Source: Knoellia subterranea KCTC 19937
GTDB taxonomy: Bacteria; Actinomycetota; Actinomycetes; Actinomycetales; Dermatophilaceae
Direction of reading: 5' to 3'
Assembly: GCF_000768685.1 (NCBI RefSeq)
Contig: NZ_AVPK01000001.1
Coordinates: forward strand, 496,001-560,000
Length of the DNA stretch: 64,000 nt
Under the pieces are notes generated by a model. The model saw only the letters and a program-made list of their open reading frames with translations, was not told where the DNA came from and ran no database searches. Below are positions 46,676 to 56,885 of this stretch, piece after piece (position 1 is the stretch's first letter; the number at the start of each line of letters is the position of its first letter). Both the position numbers and the translations under genes were made by a program.

Positions 46676-47514
46676 GCCGGCGACCCGATGATCTCGCCGG
46701 TCATGGGATCGACCACTCCGTGCAACTCGCTGGCGGGCAGGGGGTCGAGGAGCTGGGGGCCGTTGGATCGGTTGCTGCTCACCGCCCGAGAGACGGGGTA
46801 TGCCGTGAAGCGCCCCGCCGCGTGGGGCTCGAGCAGGGCCGCGATCCGGTCGAGGTCGGTCAGCCCCGGGTCGAGCCACGAGGACCACTCGTCCGCCTCG
46901 AGGACGAGCGGCTGGCGGTCGTGGATGCGATCCAGCCCGGGCTCGGCCTCTGTCGTGATGATGGTGAAGGTCGTGAGCCAGGCGGCCGGATCGTCGTTGT
47001 CGGCGACGGCGGGGTCGCGCCAGAACTCGTAGAGCCCGGCGAAGGCGCAGCTCGCTCCATCGGCTCGCGAGGTGAAGAAGGGCTGCTTGAGCGGCTTGCC
47101 CTTGGCGTCGGTCGCCGTGGGCGACACCTGCCACTCGTACCACCCCTGAGCCGGGACGATGCAGCGCCGACGCGCGGCGGCCTTGGCGTATGCCGGTTTG
47201 TCCAGCACCGATTCGGCGCGGGCGTTGATCATCCGCACCCCTGACTTCGGGTCCTTGGCCCAACTCGGGACGAGGCCCCAGGTGAGCAGCCGCAATTGAC
47301 GCGTGGGGTCCGCGGAGTCGTCGCCGCGTGGGGTGCGCGTCAGCACGACCGGCGCCTGCTTGGTCGGTGCCATGTTGTGGTCGGGCGTGGCCGGAGGGGG
47401 CGACTGCGGGTTGACGAGGACGCTCCGCGTCGGATCGGTCGTGCGGTCGTCGTCCACCTCGAACTCGAGGGTCAACTCGTCAGGGTTGGCCGTGGCCGCG
47501 TATCGCCCGCACAT
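46672..47514 (-). CDS. SRAP-family protein (HMCES/YedK, abasic-site DNA-protein crosslinker)
   Basis: 280 residues. Catalytic Cys2 after Met removal (MCGRYAATA), the Asn/Arg segment RMINARAESV (near 95), WYEW (near 125) and the conserved His in RIHDRQPLVLE (near 208). SRAP proteins bind single-stranded DNA and form a thiazolidine crosslink with abasic sites, shielding them. The start is fixed by the required Cys2 and by TAGATT 7 nt upstream. Confidence 0.94.
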   Translation of the reverse strand: MCGRYAATANPDELTLEFEVDDDRTTDPTRSVLVNPQSPPPATPDHNMAPTKQAPVVLTRTPRGDDSADPTRQLRLLTWGLVPSWAKDPKSGVRMINARAESVLDKPAYAKAAARRRCIVPAQGWYEWQVSPTATDAKGKPLKQPFFTSRADGASCAFAGLYEFWRDPAVADNDDPAAWLTTFTIITTEAEPGLDRIHDRQPLVLEADEWSSWLDPGLTDLDRIAALLEPHAAGRFTAYPVSRAVSSNRSNGPQLLDPLPASELHGVVDPMTGEIIGSPA

Positions 47515-47521
47515 AGGGCCA

Positions 47522-47527
47522 AATCTA
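47522..47527 (-). promoter_or_regulatory. -10 box, leaderless transcript of the SRAP gene
   Basis: TAGATT on the minus strand, 7 nt before ATG 47514. Confidence 0.5.
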
Positions 47528-47628
47528 CGCACGGCCGCCGACAGCCTGCGACACTCGCGAACACGGATGTGGCCCCTCCGACTACGGTAGGAGAAGGTCC
47601 ACGATCCGTTCGACCCAGAGGAGAACGC

Positions 47629-48168
47629 ATGTCCTTGGTGCGTCGCGTTGCCCGTCCGATGCTCGCCGCGATGTTCGTCGTGGGAGGGCTCGACCAACTC
47701 AAGCACCCGGGGGCCAAGGCCAAGGCCGCTCGCCCCGTGCTCGATCAGGCGGCCAAGGTCGGCCTGCCGGACGACCCCGAGCTGTTGGTCCGCGCCAACG
47801 GCGTGGCCATGGTGGGCGGCGGCGCGCTCCTCGCCACGGGCCGGGTCCCCCGCATCGCGTCGACCGTCCTCGCCGGAGCCCTGGTTCCCACCACCCTGGC
47901 CGCCCACCCGTTCTGGAACGAGTCCGACCCACAGGTCCGGGCCCAGCAGAAGGTCCAGTTCCTCAAGAACCTCGGCCTCCTCGGCGGACTGCTGCTCGCA
48001 GCCGTCGACACGGATGGCAAGCCGAGCCTGGCCTATCGCGCGCGGCTGGCCGGTGAGAGCGCCCAGCGCACCGCCCGCACCACCCGTCGCGAGGCCAAGC
48101 ACGCCGCGAAGGCCGCACGGCGCGAGGCCCGTCTGAAGGCCGCACAGGCGCAGAATGCCCTCACCTGA
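47629..48168 (+). CDS. DoxX-family membrane protein
   Basis: 179 residues with four hydrophobic segments in the first ~135 ([36 protein letters not shown] and two more), the DoxX layout, followed by a strongly basic, Ala-rich C-terminal helix ([20 protein letters not shown]). AGAGGAG lies 5 nt before ATG 47629, and TACGGT at 47583-47588 is a possible -10. In mycobacteria a DoxX protein works with a thiol/oxidative-stress complex, fitting its place near sigR. It overlaps aroA by 14 nt. Confidence 0.85.
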   Translation: MSLVRRVARPMLAAMFVVGGLDQLKHPGAKAKAARPVLDQAAKVGLPDDPELLVRANGVAMVGGGALLATGRVPRIASTVLAGALVPTTLAAHPFWNESDPQVRAQQKVQFLKNLGLLGGLLLAAVDTDGKPSLAYRARLAGESAQRTARTTRREAKHAAKAARREARLKAAQAQNALT

Positions 48169-49450
48169 CTGGACCAGCCCCGCGGCCGAGGGACCCGTCG
48201 ATGCGACGGTCGAACTCCCCGGCAGCAAGTCTCTGACCAACCGCTTCCTCATCCTGGCGGCCCGGGCCGGCGGTGTCTCGCGGCTGCGGGCGCCGCTGCG
48301 TTCGCGTGACTCCCTGCTCATGGTCGAGGCCCTCAAGGGTCTGGGCACGGGGATCGAGGACGACGGCGACGATTGGCTCGTGACCCCGGGGCAGGGATTC
48401 GGACCGGCCCGCATCGACTGCGGTCTGGCCGGAACGGTCATGCGGTTCATGCCCCCACTCGCGGCCCTGGCATCCGGAGAGGTGCATTTCGACGGGGATC
48501 CTCACGCCCGCACGCGGCCGATGGGTCCAGCTCTCGAAGCACTGCGCTCGCTGGGCGTCGTCATTGATGACGGCGGCCGTGGCTCACTCCCCTTCTCGGT
48601 CACGGGCTCCGGCTCTGTCCGGGGAGGTTCGGTCACGCTCGACGCTTCGGCATCGTCCCAGTTCATCTCCGCCCTCCTGCTGTCGGGTGCCCACTACGAC
48701 GACGGCGTCACCGTGCACCACGAGGGCCCGCCGGTCCCGAGCCAGCCGCACCTCGACATGACCGTCGAGGCCCTGCGTGACGCCGGAGCCGACGTCGACG
48801 ACAGCGAACCGGACACGTGGCGTGTCGAACCCGGCCCGCTCAATCCGCTCGACGTCCAGATCGAACCGGACCTCTCCAACGCCGCCCCCTTCCTCGCCGC
48901 CGCCCTGGTCACGCGAGGTCGAGTGCGCGTGCCCGGGTGGCCACAGCACACGACCCAGGCCGGGGACGCCATCCGTGGCGTGCTCGACGAGATGGGCGCA
49001 GACGTCATCCTGGGGCGGGACGGACTCACGGTCAGCGCCGTCGACGGCTTCACCGGCATCGACGTCGACCTCCACGACGCCAGCGAACTCACACCGGTCG
49101 TCGCCGCGTTGGCCGCCCTCGCCGACGGGCCGACCCTCATCCGGGGCGTCGCGCACATCCGAGGACACGAGACCGACCGGCTCGCCGCGTTGGCCCACGA
49201 GCTGGGCGCGCTCGGCTCCGACGTGACCGAGACCGAGGATGGTCTGCACATCGTGCCGCGCCGCCTCTCCCCCACGACCTTCCACACCTATGCCGACCAC
49301 CGGATGGTGATGGCCGCGGCGGTTCTCGGCCTCGCCGTCCCCGGTCTGGTCATCGAGGACGTCGGCACGGTCGCCAAGACCCTGCCTACCTTCACCGAGC
49401 TGTGGACCGCCATGCTCGGCCAACGCCCATCCGAGGGACGCACCGCCTGA
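48155..49450 (+). CDS. aroA: 3-phosphoshikimate 1-carboxyvinyltransferase (EPSP synthase)
   Basis: 431 residues. Shikimate-pathway enzyme joining PEP and shikimate-3-phosphate. Motifs: [16 protein letters not shown] (near 22), [16 protein letters not shown] (near 92; the class I/II-defining LxxGNAGTA-type segment is divergent), [16 protein letters not shown] (near 168) and [13 protein letters not shown] (near 330) with a C-terminal [14 protein letters not shown]. The start lies inside the end of the DoxX gene. Followed by rsgA with a TGATG overlap. Confidence 0.96.
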   Translation: MPSPDWTSPAAEGPVDATVELPGSKSLTNRFLILAARAGGVSRLRAPLRSRDSLLMVEALKGLGTGIEDDGDDWLVTPGQGFGPARIDCGLAGTVMRFMPPLAALASGEVHFDGDPHARTRPMGPALEALRSLGVVIDDGGRGSLPFSVTGSGSVRGGSVTLDASASSQFISALLLSGAHYDDGVTVHHEGPPVPSQPHLDMTVEALRDAGADVDDSEPDTWRVEPGPLNPLDVQIEPDLSNAAPFLAAALVTRGRVRVPGWPQHTTQAGDAIRGVLDEMGADVILGRDGLTVSAVDGFTGIDVDLHDASELTPVVAALAALADGPTLIRGVAHIRGHETDRLAALAHELGALGSDVTETEDGLHIVPRRLSPTTFHTYADHRMVMAAAVLGLAVPGLVIEDVGTVAKTLPTFTELWTAMLGQRPSEGRTA

Positions 49451-50481
49451 TGGCCCGCTCGGCGAGCGACTACGACGAGTCCGATGTCAGGATCCGCCCC
49501 AACAAGCGCGGCAGCCGGCCGCGGTCCAAGGACCGCCCGGCGCACCTCGATGCCGTGCCCGGCATGGTCATCGGTGTCGACCGCGGCCGCTACACCGTAC
49601 TCATGGAGCCCGGCAGCAGGGCCGAACGCACCGTCCTCGCCATGCGGGCGCGCGAGCTCGGGCGCAAGGGGATCGTCGTCGGGGATCACGTCTTCCTCGT
49701 CGGCGACGTGTCCGGCAGCCCGGACGCGCTCGCGCGGATCGTGCGGATCGACGAGCGCACCACCCTGCTGCGCCGGACCGCCGACGACACCGACCCCGTC
49801 GAGCGCGTCATCGTCGCCAACGCCGACCAGCTCGTCGTCGTGTCGGCGCTCGCCAACCCCGAACCCCGGCCCCGCCTCATCGACCGGTGCCTCGTCGCCG
49901 CCTATGACGCGGGGATGTCCCCCCTGCTCGCCCTGACCAAGGCCGACCTCGCCGACCCCGGCCCTTTCCTCGAGAACTACGCCCCGCTCGAAGTGCCTGC
50001 GGTCATCACCGCCACCCCCGAAGCGGGCGGCACCGACGGGCTCGACGCCGTCCGCGACGCCCTCCGCGGGCATGTGAGCGTCCTCGTCGGCCACTCCGGC
50101 GTCGGCAAGTCAACCCTCGTCAATGCCCTTGTCCCGGGGGCCTATCGGGCCACCGGCGTGGTCAACGACGTCACCGGTCGAGGGCGGCACACGTCCACCT
50201 CCGCCGTCGCCCTGCAGTTGCCCGACGGTGATGGCTGGGTCATCGACACCCCGGGCATCCGCTCGTTCGGCCTCGCGCACGTCCACCCCGAGCGGATCAT
50301 CACGCACTTCCCCGACCTCGAGGAAGGCACGGACGAGTGCCCCCGTGGGTGCAGCCACGACGAAGAGGAGTGCGCCCTCGACGAGTGGGTGGCCCAGGGC
50401 CACGCCGGGCCGGCCGGACCGTCCCGACTCGAGTCACTCCGACGCCTCCTGCGGACGAGGCAGACCCAGGCCGGCGACTGA
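49450..50481 (+). CDS. rsgA: ribosome small-subunit-dependent GTPase A
   Basis: 343 residues. Circularly permuted GTPase that checks 30S maturation. N-terminal OB fold (about 30-110), then G4 LALTKADL before G1 GHSGVGKSTLVNAL (near 218), G3 DTPGIRSFGL, and the C-terminal zinc motif CPRGCSHDEEEC. It lies immediately after aroA, as in other actinobacteria. Two hairpins follow. Confidence 0.95.
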   Translation: MARSASDYDESDVRIRPNKRGSRPRSKDRPAHLDAVPGMVIGVDRGRYTVLMEPGSRAERTVLAMRARELGRKGIVVGDHVFLVGDVSGSPDALARIVRIDERTTLLRRTADDTDPVERVIVANADQLVVVSALANPEPRPRLIDRCLVAAYDAGMSPLLALTKADLADPGPFLENYAPLEVPAVITATPEAGGTDGLDAVRDALRGHVSVLVGHSGVGKSTLVNALVPGAYRATGVVNDVTGRGRHTSTSAVALQLPDGDGWVIDTPGIRSFGLAHVHPERIITHFPDLEEGTDECPRGCSHDEEECALDEWVAQGHAGPAGPSRLESLRRLLRTRQTQAGD

Positions 50482-50486
50482 CCTCT

Positions 50487-50562
50487 CCGTCTTTGTGCCC
50501 GGCACGGACACACTGAAGGGGCCTCGGCCGACGGATCAGGTCCGTGCAGGGCACAAAGACGG
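50487..50562. repeat. 23-bp inverted repeat with 30-nt loop
   Basis: Arms 50487-50509 and 50540-50562 pair at 22 of 23 positions; the core reads TTTGTGCCC/GGGCACAAA. It begins 5 nt after the rsgA stop. Probably a terminator; long for one, with a large loop that itself contains GGCCTCGGCC. Confidence 0.75.
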
Positions 50563-50576
50563 GCAACGACAAAAAG

Positions 50577-50612
50577 GGTATGCCGCCCGCTCGGGTGAGC
50601 GGACGGCATACC
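50577..50612. terminator. hairpin made of an inverted GTATGCCG pair
   Basis: Arms 50577-50592 and 50597-50612 pair at 15 of 16 positions, preceded by AAAAAG. The outer halves are GTATGCCG (50578-50585) and CGGCATAC (50604-50611). It faces the convergent dppF-type gene. Confidence 0.85.
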
Positions 50613-50634
50613 GGATGGTGCGTGGTGACCCGAA

Positions 50635-51861
50635 TCAGACGCTCGGGTCCCGCTTCTCGGCCGGGTCGTTGTCGATCAGCCGGTGGGTGTCGTTCGGGCG
50701 GTCCAGGGGACCCTCCGACTCGCCCGTGGCGTGCGAGCGCTCCACGACCGACGTGGCGTCGGCCGGCAGGCGACCGTCGCCACCGGCGAACGCGTCTTGG
50801 TCGACCGTCTCGGTCGAGGCGAAGCGCGCGTCCGGCTCCAGGTCGGTGACGTCGATGGTCTCGACGATGACGCGGGGCTCGGCGAAGAGGCACGCGGAGC
50901 GGTGCTCCCCGTGACCGTCCGGGCGCGACAGCAGCTCCGGGTCCTCGGTCTTGCAGCGATCCTGCGCCTTGAAGCAGCGCGTGTGGAAGCGGCAGCCCGA
51001 GGGCGGGTTCGCCGGCGACGGAACGTCACCGGTGAGGACGATCTGCTCACGCTTGCCGCGCATCGTCGGGTCCGGAACCGGAACCGCCGAGAGCAGGGCC
51101 TGCGTGTAGGGGTGCGTCGGACGCTGGTAGATCTCTTCCTCGGTGCCGAGCTCGACCATGCGACCGAGGTACATCACGCCGACACGGTCGGAGATGTGAC
51201 GGACCACGGACAGGTCGTGCGCGATGAAGATGTAGGACAGGCCGAGCTCGTCCTGCAGCTTCTCCATGAGGTTAATGACCTGGGCCTGCACCGACACGTC
51301 GAGCGCGGAGACCGGCTCGTCGCAGATGAGGACCTTGGGCCGCAGCGCGATGCCGCGGGCGATACCGATGCGCTGCCGCTGACCGCCCGAGAACTGGTGC
51401 GGGTAGCGGTTGATGTGCTCCGGGTTGAGGCCCACCAGGTCGAGCAGTTCCTTGACCGCCGCCTTGCGACCGCCCTTGGGCAGGACGTCCGGGTGGATCT
51501 CGAAGGGCTCCCCGATGATGTCGCCGACCGTCTTGCGCGGGTTGAGCGACGTGTAGGGGTCCTGGAACACGATCTGGATGTCGCGACGCATCTTGCGCAT
51601 CGCCGACCCGCTCTGCGAGTACATGTCGACACCGTCGAAGTTCACCGTGCCGGACGTCGGCTCCTCGAGGCGCATGAGGACGCGACCGAGCGTGGACTTG
51701 CCACATCCGGACTCGCCCACGATGCCGAGGGTCTCGCCGCGTTGGAGCTCGAACGAGACCCCGTCGACGGCCTTGACGTGGCCGACCGTGCGGCGCAGCA
51801 CGCCGCCCTTGATCGGGTAGTGCTTGAACAGGTTGTCAGCCTTGAGGATGACGTCAGCCAT
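50635..51861 (-). CDS. oligopeptide/dipeptide ABC transporter ATPase (OppF/DppF type)
   Basis: 408 residues. Walker [13 protein letters not shown] (near 50), signature [18 protein letters not shown] (near 160), Walker [19 protein letters not shown], and the C-terminal oligopeptide-transporter domain with [14 protein letters not shown] (four-Cys region near 297-320). It is followed by a ~70-residue acidic, low-complexity tail not needed for ATPase function. Its start overlaps the upstream ATPase gene by 8 nt. Last gene of the importer operon. Confidence 0.93.
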   Translation of the reverse strand: MADVILKADNLFKHYPIKGGVLRRTVGHVKAVDGVSFELQRGETLGIVGESGCGKSTLGRVLMRLEEPTSGTVNFDGVDMYSQSGSAMRKMRRDIQIVFQDPYTSLNPRKTVGDIIGEPFEIHPDVLPKGGRKAAVKELLDLVGLNPEHINRYPHQFSGGQRQRIGIARGIALRPKVLICDEPVSALDVSVQAQVINLMEKLQDELGLSYIFIAHDLSVVRHISDRVGVMYLGRMVELGTEEEIYQRPTHPYTQALLSAVPVPDPTMRGKREQIVLTGDVPSPANPPSGCRFHTRCFKAQDRCKTEDPELLSRPDGHGEHRSACLFAEPRVIVETIDVTDLEPDARFASTETVDQDAFAGGDGRLPADATSVVERSHATGESEGPLDRPNDTHRLIDNDPAEKRDPSV

Positions 51862-52885
51862 TGAGGACCTCCTCGGCGAAGTGGCATGCGGACTGCTGCT
51901 GGCCTACCTGGCGCAGAGCCGGGAGCTCGGTACGGCAGATGTCCTGGGCCATCCGGCAACGCGGGTTGAAGGCACACCCCTGCGGGATGCGCGTGAGGTT
52001 CGGCGGGAGGCCACCGATGGCCGCCAACGTCTGGCCCTTCTGGTCCAGACGCGGGATCGACTCGAGCAGGCCACGCGTGTAGGGGTGCGCGGGCTGCGCG
52101 TAGAGGTCCTCGATCCCGGCGCGCGCCACGATGCGACCGGCGTACATGACGGCCGCACGGTCGGCGACGTCCGCGACCACACCCAGGTCGTGCGTGATGA
52201 GGATGAGCCCCATCTTCCGCTCTTCCTGGAGCTCGGCGAGCAGGGCCATGATCTGCGCCTGGACGGTCACGTCGAGCGCGGTCGTCGGCTCATCGGCGAT
52301 GAGCACGGCCGGGTCGAGCGCGATCGCCATCGCGATCATGATGCGCTGGCGCATACCGCCCGAGAACTGGTGCGGGTAACTCTTGACCCGCTCCTTGGCC
52401 GCCGGGATGGCGACGCGCTCCATGAGCCGAACAGCCTGGGCGTAGGCGTCGGACTTGTTCATGCCCCGGTGCTGCCGGAACATCTCACCGATCTGCCAGC
52501 CGACCGGGAAGGTCGGGTTGAGGGAGCTGAGGGCGTCCTGGAAGATCATCGAGATCTCCGGTCCGCGAACCTTGCGCCGCTGCTCCTCGGGCATCGTGAG
52601 GAGGTCCTGGCCGCAGTAGCGGATCGATCCGGACGGAATGACAGCCGGGGGCATGTCGAGGATGCCCATGATCGCCTGAGCGGTCACGGACTTGCCCGAC
52701 CCCGACTCGCCGAGAATCGCGAGTGTCTCGCCCTCATGGAGGTCGAACGAGACGCCGTTGATGGCCCTGGCGATGCCATCTGGGGTGTGGAACTCGACGT
52801 GGAGGTCATCCACTTCGAGCAGGCGGCCGTCCGCGTCGGGCTTGTAGCTCGACGCCGGCGCGGCGGACTTGGTGGTGGTGGTCAC
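51854..52885 (-). CDS. oligopeptide/dipeptide ABC transporter ATPase (OppD/DppD type)
   Basis: 343 residues. Walker [17 protein letters not shown] (near 53), signature [19 protein letters not shown], Walker [19 protein letters not shown], and C-terminal [17 protein letters not shown] 52885 follows AGGAGGAG at 7 nt, so the longer frame to 52939 is rejected. It pairs with the OppF-type ATPase as a heterodimer. Confidence 0.93.
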   Translation of the reverse strand: MTTTTKSAAPASSYKPDADGRLLEVDDLHVEFHTPDGIARAINGVSFDLHEGETLAILGESGSGKSVTAQAIMGILDMPPAVIPSGSIRYCGQDLLTMPEEQRRKVRGPEISMIFQDALSSLNPTFPVGWQIGEMFRQHRGMNKSDAYAQAVRLMERVAIPAAKERVKSYPHQFSGGMRQRIMIAMAIALDPAVLIADEPTTALDVTVQAQIMALLAELQEERKMGLILITHDLGVVADVADRAAVMYAGRIVARAGIEDLYAQPAHPYTRGLLESIPRLDQKGQTLAAIGGLPPNLTRIPQGCAFNPRCRMAQDICRTELPALRQVGQQQSACHFAEEVLNG

Positions 52886-52901
52886 TGGTGGCTCCTCCTG
52901 C

Positions 52902-53822
52902 TCATCGGGACTTCGGGTCGAAGGCGTCGCGCACGGCATCGCCGAGCAGGATGAACGCCAGGACCGCGAGGCTGAGGAACAGACTCGGGAAGAAGAGGAC
53001 GTGCGGGTAGGTGCGGATGGCGCTCAACGCATCGCTGATGGCCACACCCCACGAGATCGCCGGCGGCGTGAGCCCGATGCCGAGGAACGACAGAGTCGCC
53101 TCGGCAACGATGAACACACCGAGGTTGATCGTCGCCACCACGATCGCGGGTGCGAGCGCGTTGGGGAGGATGTGTGACCGGATGATCCGCCACGGGCTCG
53201 CACCTAGCGCCCGCGCAGCCAGGACGTACTCGTTGGGCTTGACCTGGAGGACGCTCGATCGCATGAGACGCGCGATCGTCGGCCAGCCGAAGATCGACAG
53301 CACCAGCACGACCTTGGCGACCACGAGGAAATAACTCGAGTTGGGGCCGTTGGGGAAGCTCGCCATGAAGAGGATCCCGCCGAGGAGAAGCGGAATGGCG
53401 TAGAAGATGTCCGTGACCCGTGAGAGGAGGGCGTCGAACCATCCACCGTAGAAGCCCGAGAGGACGCCGATCAGGCCGCCGAGGAGCAGTGTCGTCAGCG
53501 ACGCCATGATGCCGACGATGATCGAGGCGCGTGCTCCGTAGATCGTGCGGGCGTAGATGTCGTAGCCCTGCGTGTCGGTGCCGAACCAGTGGGCGCTGCT
53601 CGGACGCTCACGGACGTTGCTGATGTCACCGAAGCCGGGGTCCTTGTTGGTGAACAGGGACGGCCAGATCGCCATGAGCACGAACAGCCCGATGAGCAGG
53701 ACCGAGAACCAGAAGATCTTGTTCTTGCGCAGCGAACGCCACGCGTCCTGAGTGAGGGAGCGGGCCTCGCCGACGTCGTCCGACGCACCCGGCTGGACGG
53801 TAGCGGCAATGGTCTCAGTCAT
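52902..53822 (-). CDS. oligopeptide/dipeptide ABC transporter permease (OppC/DppC type)
   Basis: 306 residues, six hydrophobic segments. An N-terminal OppC-N helix (KIFWFSVLLIGLFVLMAIWP) is followed by the binding-protein-dependent permease domain with the EAA-like loop EYVLAARALGASPWRIIRSH (near 195). Its start overlaps the end of the OppB-type gene by 8 nt. Confidence 0.93.
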   Translation of the reverse strand: MTETIAATVQPGASDDVGEARSLTQDAWRSLRKNKIFWFSVLLIGLFVLMAIWPSLFTNKDPGFGDISNVRERPSSAHWFGTDTQGYDIYARTIYGARASIIVGIMASLTTLLLGGLIGVLSGFYGGWFDALLSRVTDIFYAIPLLLGGILFMASFPNGPNSSYFLVVAKVVLVLSIFGWPTIARLMRSSVLQVKPNEYVLAARALGASPWRIIRSHILPNALAPAIVVATINLGVFIVAEATLSFLGIGLTPPAISWGVAISDALSAIRTYPHVLFFPSLFLSLAVLAFILLGDAVRDAFDPKSR

Positions 53823-54744
53823 GGCTGATCCTCGGGTCGAGCACGCCGTAGAGCAGGTCCACGAGCAGGTTGACGAGCAGGTACACGATGACGAGCACGG
53901 TCACCGTCGAGACGACGGCCACACCGTCACGGGAGTTGATGCCCTTCCAGATGTAGCCACCCACTCCCTGGATGTTGAAGATGCGCTCCGTGACGATGGC
54001 ACCACCGAGGAGGCCACCGAAGTCGGCGCCGATGAAGGTCACGACGGGGATGAGGGAGTTGCGCAGGGTGTGCACACCCACGGCGCGCTTCTTGGTCAGA
54101 CCCTTGGCGACAGCGGTCCGGACGTAGTCGGCGCGCAGGTTCTCCACGAGGTTGGTTCGCGTCAGGCGGGCCACGTACGCGATCGAGAGCGATCCGAGGA
54201 CGAACGCGGGAAGGATCAGGGAGTAGGTCGAGGCCTCGAGGCTCGGCACGGTGGCGGGGAAGATGCCCCACTTGATCCCGAAGAGGTATTGCATGAACAC
54301 GCCGATGACGAAGACCGGGATGGAGATGACGAAGAGGGTGCTCACCGTGACGAGGTTGTCGATGAACCTTCCCTTTCGGACACCGGCGAGGACACCGGCG
54401 AGGATGCCGATGACCGCCTCGAAGGCAATGGCCATGAGCGCGAGCCGTCCGGTGATCGTGTAGCGCTTGGCAAGGTCTTCCTTGACCGGGATCCCGTAGT
54501 AATTCGTGCCGAGATCACCCTGGACGAACTTGCCGAGGTACTTGCCGTACTGCACGGGCAGCGGGTCGTTGAGGTTGTGCTCCTCGCGGAACTTCGCGAC
54601 GTACTCCGGCGAGCACGGACGCTCACCACACTTTCCGGCTGTTGGGTCTCCGGGCAGGGCGAAGACCATGGCGAAAATGATGAAGGTTGCTCCCAGAACC
54701 ACCGGGATCATCTGCAGCAGTCGCCGGACGATGTACTTGCCCAT
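53815..54744 (-). CDS. oligopeptide/dipeptide ABC transporter permease (OppB/DppB type)
   Basis: 309 residues. N-terminal MGKYIVRRLLQMIPVVLG is the family hallmark; six hydrophobic segments; EAA loop DYVRTAVAKGLTKKRAVGVH (near 215). ATG 54744 has a near-perfect AGGAGGTGA, so the longer frame to 54882 is rejected. First membrane component of the operon, downstream of the binding-protein gene and a hairpin. Confidence 0.94.
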   Translation of the reverse strand: MGKYIVRRLLQMIPVVLGATFIIFAMVFALPGDPTAGKCGERPCSPEYVAKFREEHNLNDPLPVQYGKYLGKFVQGDLGTNYYGIPVKEDLAKRYTITGRLALMAIAFEAVIGILAGVLAGVRKGRFIDNLVTVSTLFVISIPVFVIGVFMQYLFGIKWGIFPATVPSLEASTYSLILPAFVLGSLSIAYVARLTRTNLVENLRADYVRTAVAKGLTKKRAVGVHTLRNSLIPVVTFIGADFGGLLGGAIVTERIFNIQGVGGYIWKGINSRDGVAVVSTVTVLVIVYLLVNLLVDLLYGVLDPRISHD

Positions 54745-55023
54745 GTCACCTCCTGGGTCAGGGTCGGCCCGCATCGTGATGACGAGCGGGCGCCTCGAGA
54801 CGGCAATGGCTCGTCTCGTGAAGTCTGATATGGCCTCGTGGGCCGGGCCAGACTTGCAACATACCTGACCACCGATGGGCAATGAGGCGGGTCACACGTC
54901 TGGGGGGCGAAGGCACCCCTGGGTTGGGGAAGTGCCCCCGGCATGCTGTCGGCCTGCCGGCGAGTGCCGGCAGGCCGACAGCCTGCTCTGTATCGGGTCA
55001 GGTGCTCACCCGACACCGCGGGG
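54745..55023. other. binding-protein/permease intergenic region
   Basis: 279 bp without a gene. It holds the hairpin at 54946-54981 and, closer to the permease start, TATGTT (minus strand, 54858-54863) as a possible -10 for an internal promoter; no convincing -35 accompanies it. Confidence 0.4.
54946..54981. terminator. intra-operon hairpin between binding protein and permease genes
   Basis: Perfect 16-bp stem (54946-54961 with 54966-54981), loop GAGT, no U-run. Such hairpins after the binding-protein gene usually stabilise its mRNA and reduce read-through, giving excess binding protein over membrane parts. Confidence 0.8.
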
Positions 55024-56679
55024 TCACTTCAGCGAGATACCCGCGTAGTGCGGCACACCGAACGGCGTGACCTTGACGTTGGTGACCTTGTCGGACCAAC
55101 CCATGGTGGTGGTGGAGTACCACAGCGGGATCGTCGCCATGTCCTTGGCGAGGATCGCCTCGGCCTCCTGGTAGAGCTTGTTCGACGTGGCGCCGTCCGT
55201 GGCCGCAGCGGCCTCGGCGAGCTTGGCGTCGAACGCCGGGTTGTTGTAGTCACCGTCGTTGGACGAGGCACCCTTGCCGTACAGCGGCGCGAGGAAGTTC
55301 TCGATCGACGGGTAGTCCATCTGCCAACCGGTGCGGAACATGCCCTTCATCTTCCGGTCGTGGATCTGGGTCCGGAAGGTGGAGAAGTCCACGACCCCGG
55401 TGGCGACGCAGTCAACACCGAGAGCGTTCTTGATGCTGTTGCAGGTGGCCTCGGTCCACTCCTTGTGCGACGCGTCAGCGTTGTAGGAGAGGGTGATCTT
55501 GCCGCCCTTGAAGCCGCCAGCGGCAGCGAGCTGCGCCTTGGCCTTGGCCGGGTCGAACTTGCAGAACTCGCCACAGACGTCGGCCTTGTAGCCGTCGACG
55601 ACCGGGGAGACCCAGCCGGTGGCGGGCTCACGCGTGCCGTTGAAGATGGCCTTGATGATGCCCTCGCGGTCGATCGCCATGGAGATGGCCTTGCGGATCT
55701 CGGGACCGTAGTTCGGGTCCACAGCGGCCGGGGCCGTGGTGATCGTCTGGATGACGCCGACAGGCTTCTGGAGGTTGCGGTCCGGAAGGTCCTGCTTGTA
55801 CTTGTCGTCGATCTGGGCGCTGGCCGGGACCTCGTCGGTCACGTCGAGCTGGTTCGCCTGGACGTCGGCGTACGCGGCGCCGCTGTCCTGGTAGATCTTG
55901 AACGTGATGTTGTCGACGTTGCCCTTGTCGGAGCCGCTGTAGTCCGCGAACTTCGAGAGCTTGATCTCGGCGTTCTTGGTCCAGCTGTCCAGCTTGTACG
56001 GGCCGGCAGCGATCGGCTTGTCACCGAAGGCCTTGGGGTCCGCGAAGAACGCGTCCGGCTGCGGGGCGAAGGCCGAGTAGCCAAGGCGCACGGGGAGGTT
56101 CGAGACCTTGCCCGTGGTCTTGATGGTGAAGGTGTTGTCGTCAACGACCTTGAGGCCGGAGAGGGTCTTGGCCTTGGGCTCCGGAGCCTTCTGCGGGCCC
56201 TCTTCGCCGTCCGGGTCCTCCGACTGCAGGTCGGCGTAGCCCTCGATCGGCTCGAAGAAGTAGGAACCGAGCTGGGCGTTGGGGCCGTACGCGGTGTAGT
56301 TCCAGGCGTCAACGAAGTTCTTCGCCTTGACGACGGTGCCGTCGTGGAACTTGTAGTCCTTCTTGAGCTTGACCGTGAAGTTCTGGTTGTCGGTCGTGTC
56401 GATCGACTCGGCGATGTCCATCTCCGGGGCGGCCGTCTCGACGTTGTACTTGATCAGCTTGGCGGTGATGACGTCGAGCACGTTGCCACCACAGGTCTCG
56501 GACGTGTTGCCCGCGACGAGGGGGTTCTCGGGGTTGCAGCCACGAACGGAGATCGAGCCGCCGGTCTTGGCGGCCGAAGTGTCAGTCGTCTCGTCGTCGC
56601 CGCCGCCGCCACAGCCTGCGAGAAGCAGGGCTGCCGCGGAAATACCGGCAACGGCCACCGTGCGAGTGGTTCCTCGCAT
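55024..56679 (-). CDS. oligopeptide-binding lipoprotein (ABC substrate-binding family 5)
   Basis: 551 residues. Lipoprotein signal with lipobox LLLAGCGGGG (Cys near 22), then a family-5 solute-binding fold: MDIAESIDTTDNQNFTVKLK near 90, FHDGTVVKAKNFVDAW near 112, and RKAISMAIDREGI near 340. It captures peptides outside the membrane and delivers them to the OppBC-type permease. AGGAGG lies 6 nt before ATG 56679. The ~200-bp divergent region to the hisN-type gene holds its promoter. Confidence 0.94.
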   Translation of the reverse strand: MRGTTRTVAVAGISAAALLLAGCGGGGDDETTDTSAAKTGGSISVRGCNPENPLVAGNTSETCGGNVLDVITAKLIKYNVETAAPEMDIAESIDTTDNQNFTVKLKKDYKFHDGTVVKAKNFVDAWNYTAYGPNAQLGSYFFEPIEGYADLQSEDPDGEEGPQKAPEPKAKTLSGLKVVDDNTFTIKTTGKVSNLPVRLGYSAFAPQPDAFFADPKAFGDKPIAAGPYKLDSWTKNAEIKLSKFADYSGSDKGNVDNITFKIYQDSGAAYADVQANQLDVTDEVPASAQIDDKYKQDLPDRNLQKPVGVIQTITTAPAAVDPNYGPEIRKAISMAIDREGIIKAIFNGTREPATGWVSPVVDGYKADVCGEFCKFDPAKAKAQLAAAGGFKGGKITLSYNADASHKEWTEATCNSIKNALGVDCVATGVVDFSTFRTQIHDRKMKGMFRTGWQMDYPSIENFLAPLYGKGASSNDGDYNNPAFDAKLAEAAAATDGATSNKLYQEAEAILAKDMATIPLWYSTTTMGWSDKVTNVKVTPFGVPHYAGISLK

Positions 56680-56872
56680 GGATGTCCTCCTACGTGTAAA
56701 AGCCGCCCAGGGAAGTGAACGGACATCAAGTGAGAGCCGATCCCGGTCGGGTGGCCCCCGCATGCCCCGGAAGGGCACGCGACCCCCATGTAAGACCACA
56801 TCGGCGACTCGTGGGAGGTGCGTGACCGACCCGAGACCCGATTGTGACCCTTCCGAGTGGGAGTTGAGAGGC

Positions 56873-56878
56873 TACGGT
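56873..56878 (+). promoter_or_regulatory. -10 box, leaderless transcript of the hisN-type gene
   Basis: TACGGT, 7 nt before GTG 56886. Confidence 0.45.
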
Positions 56879-56885
56879 GACGGAC

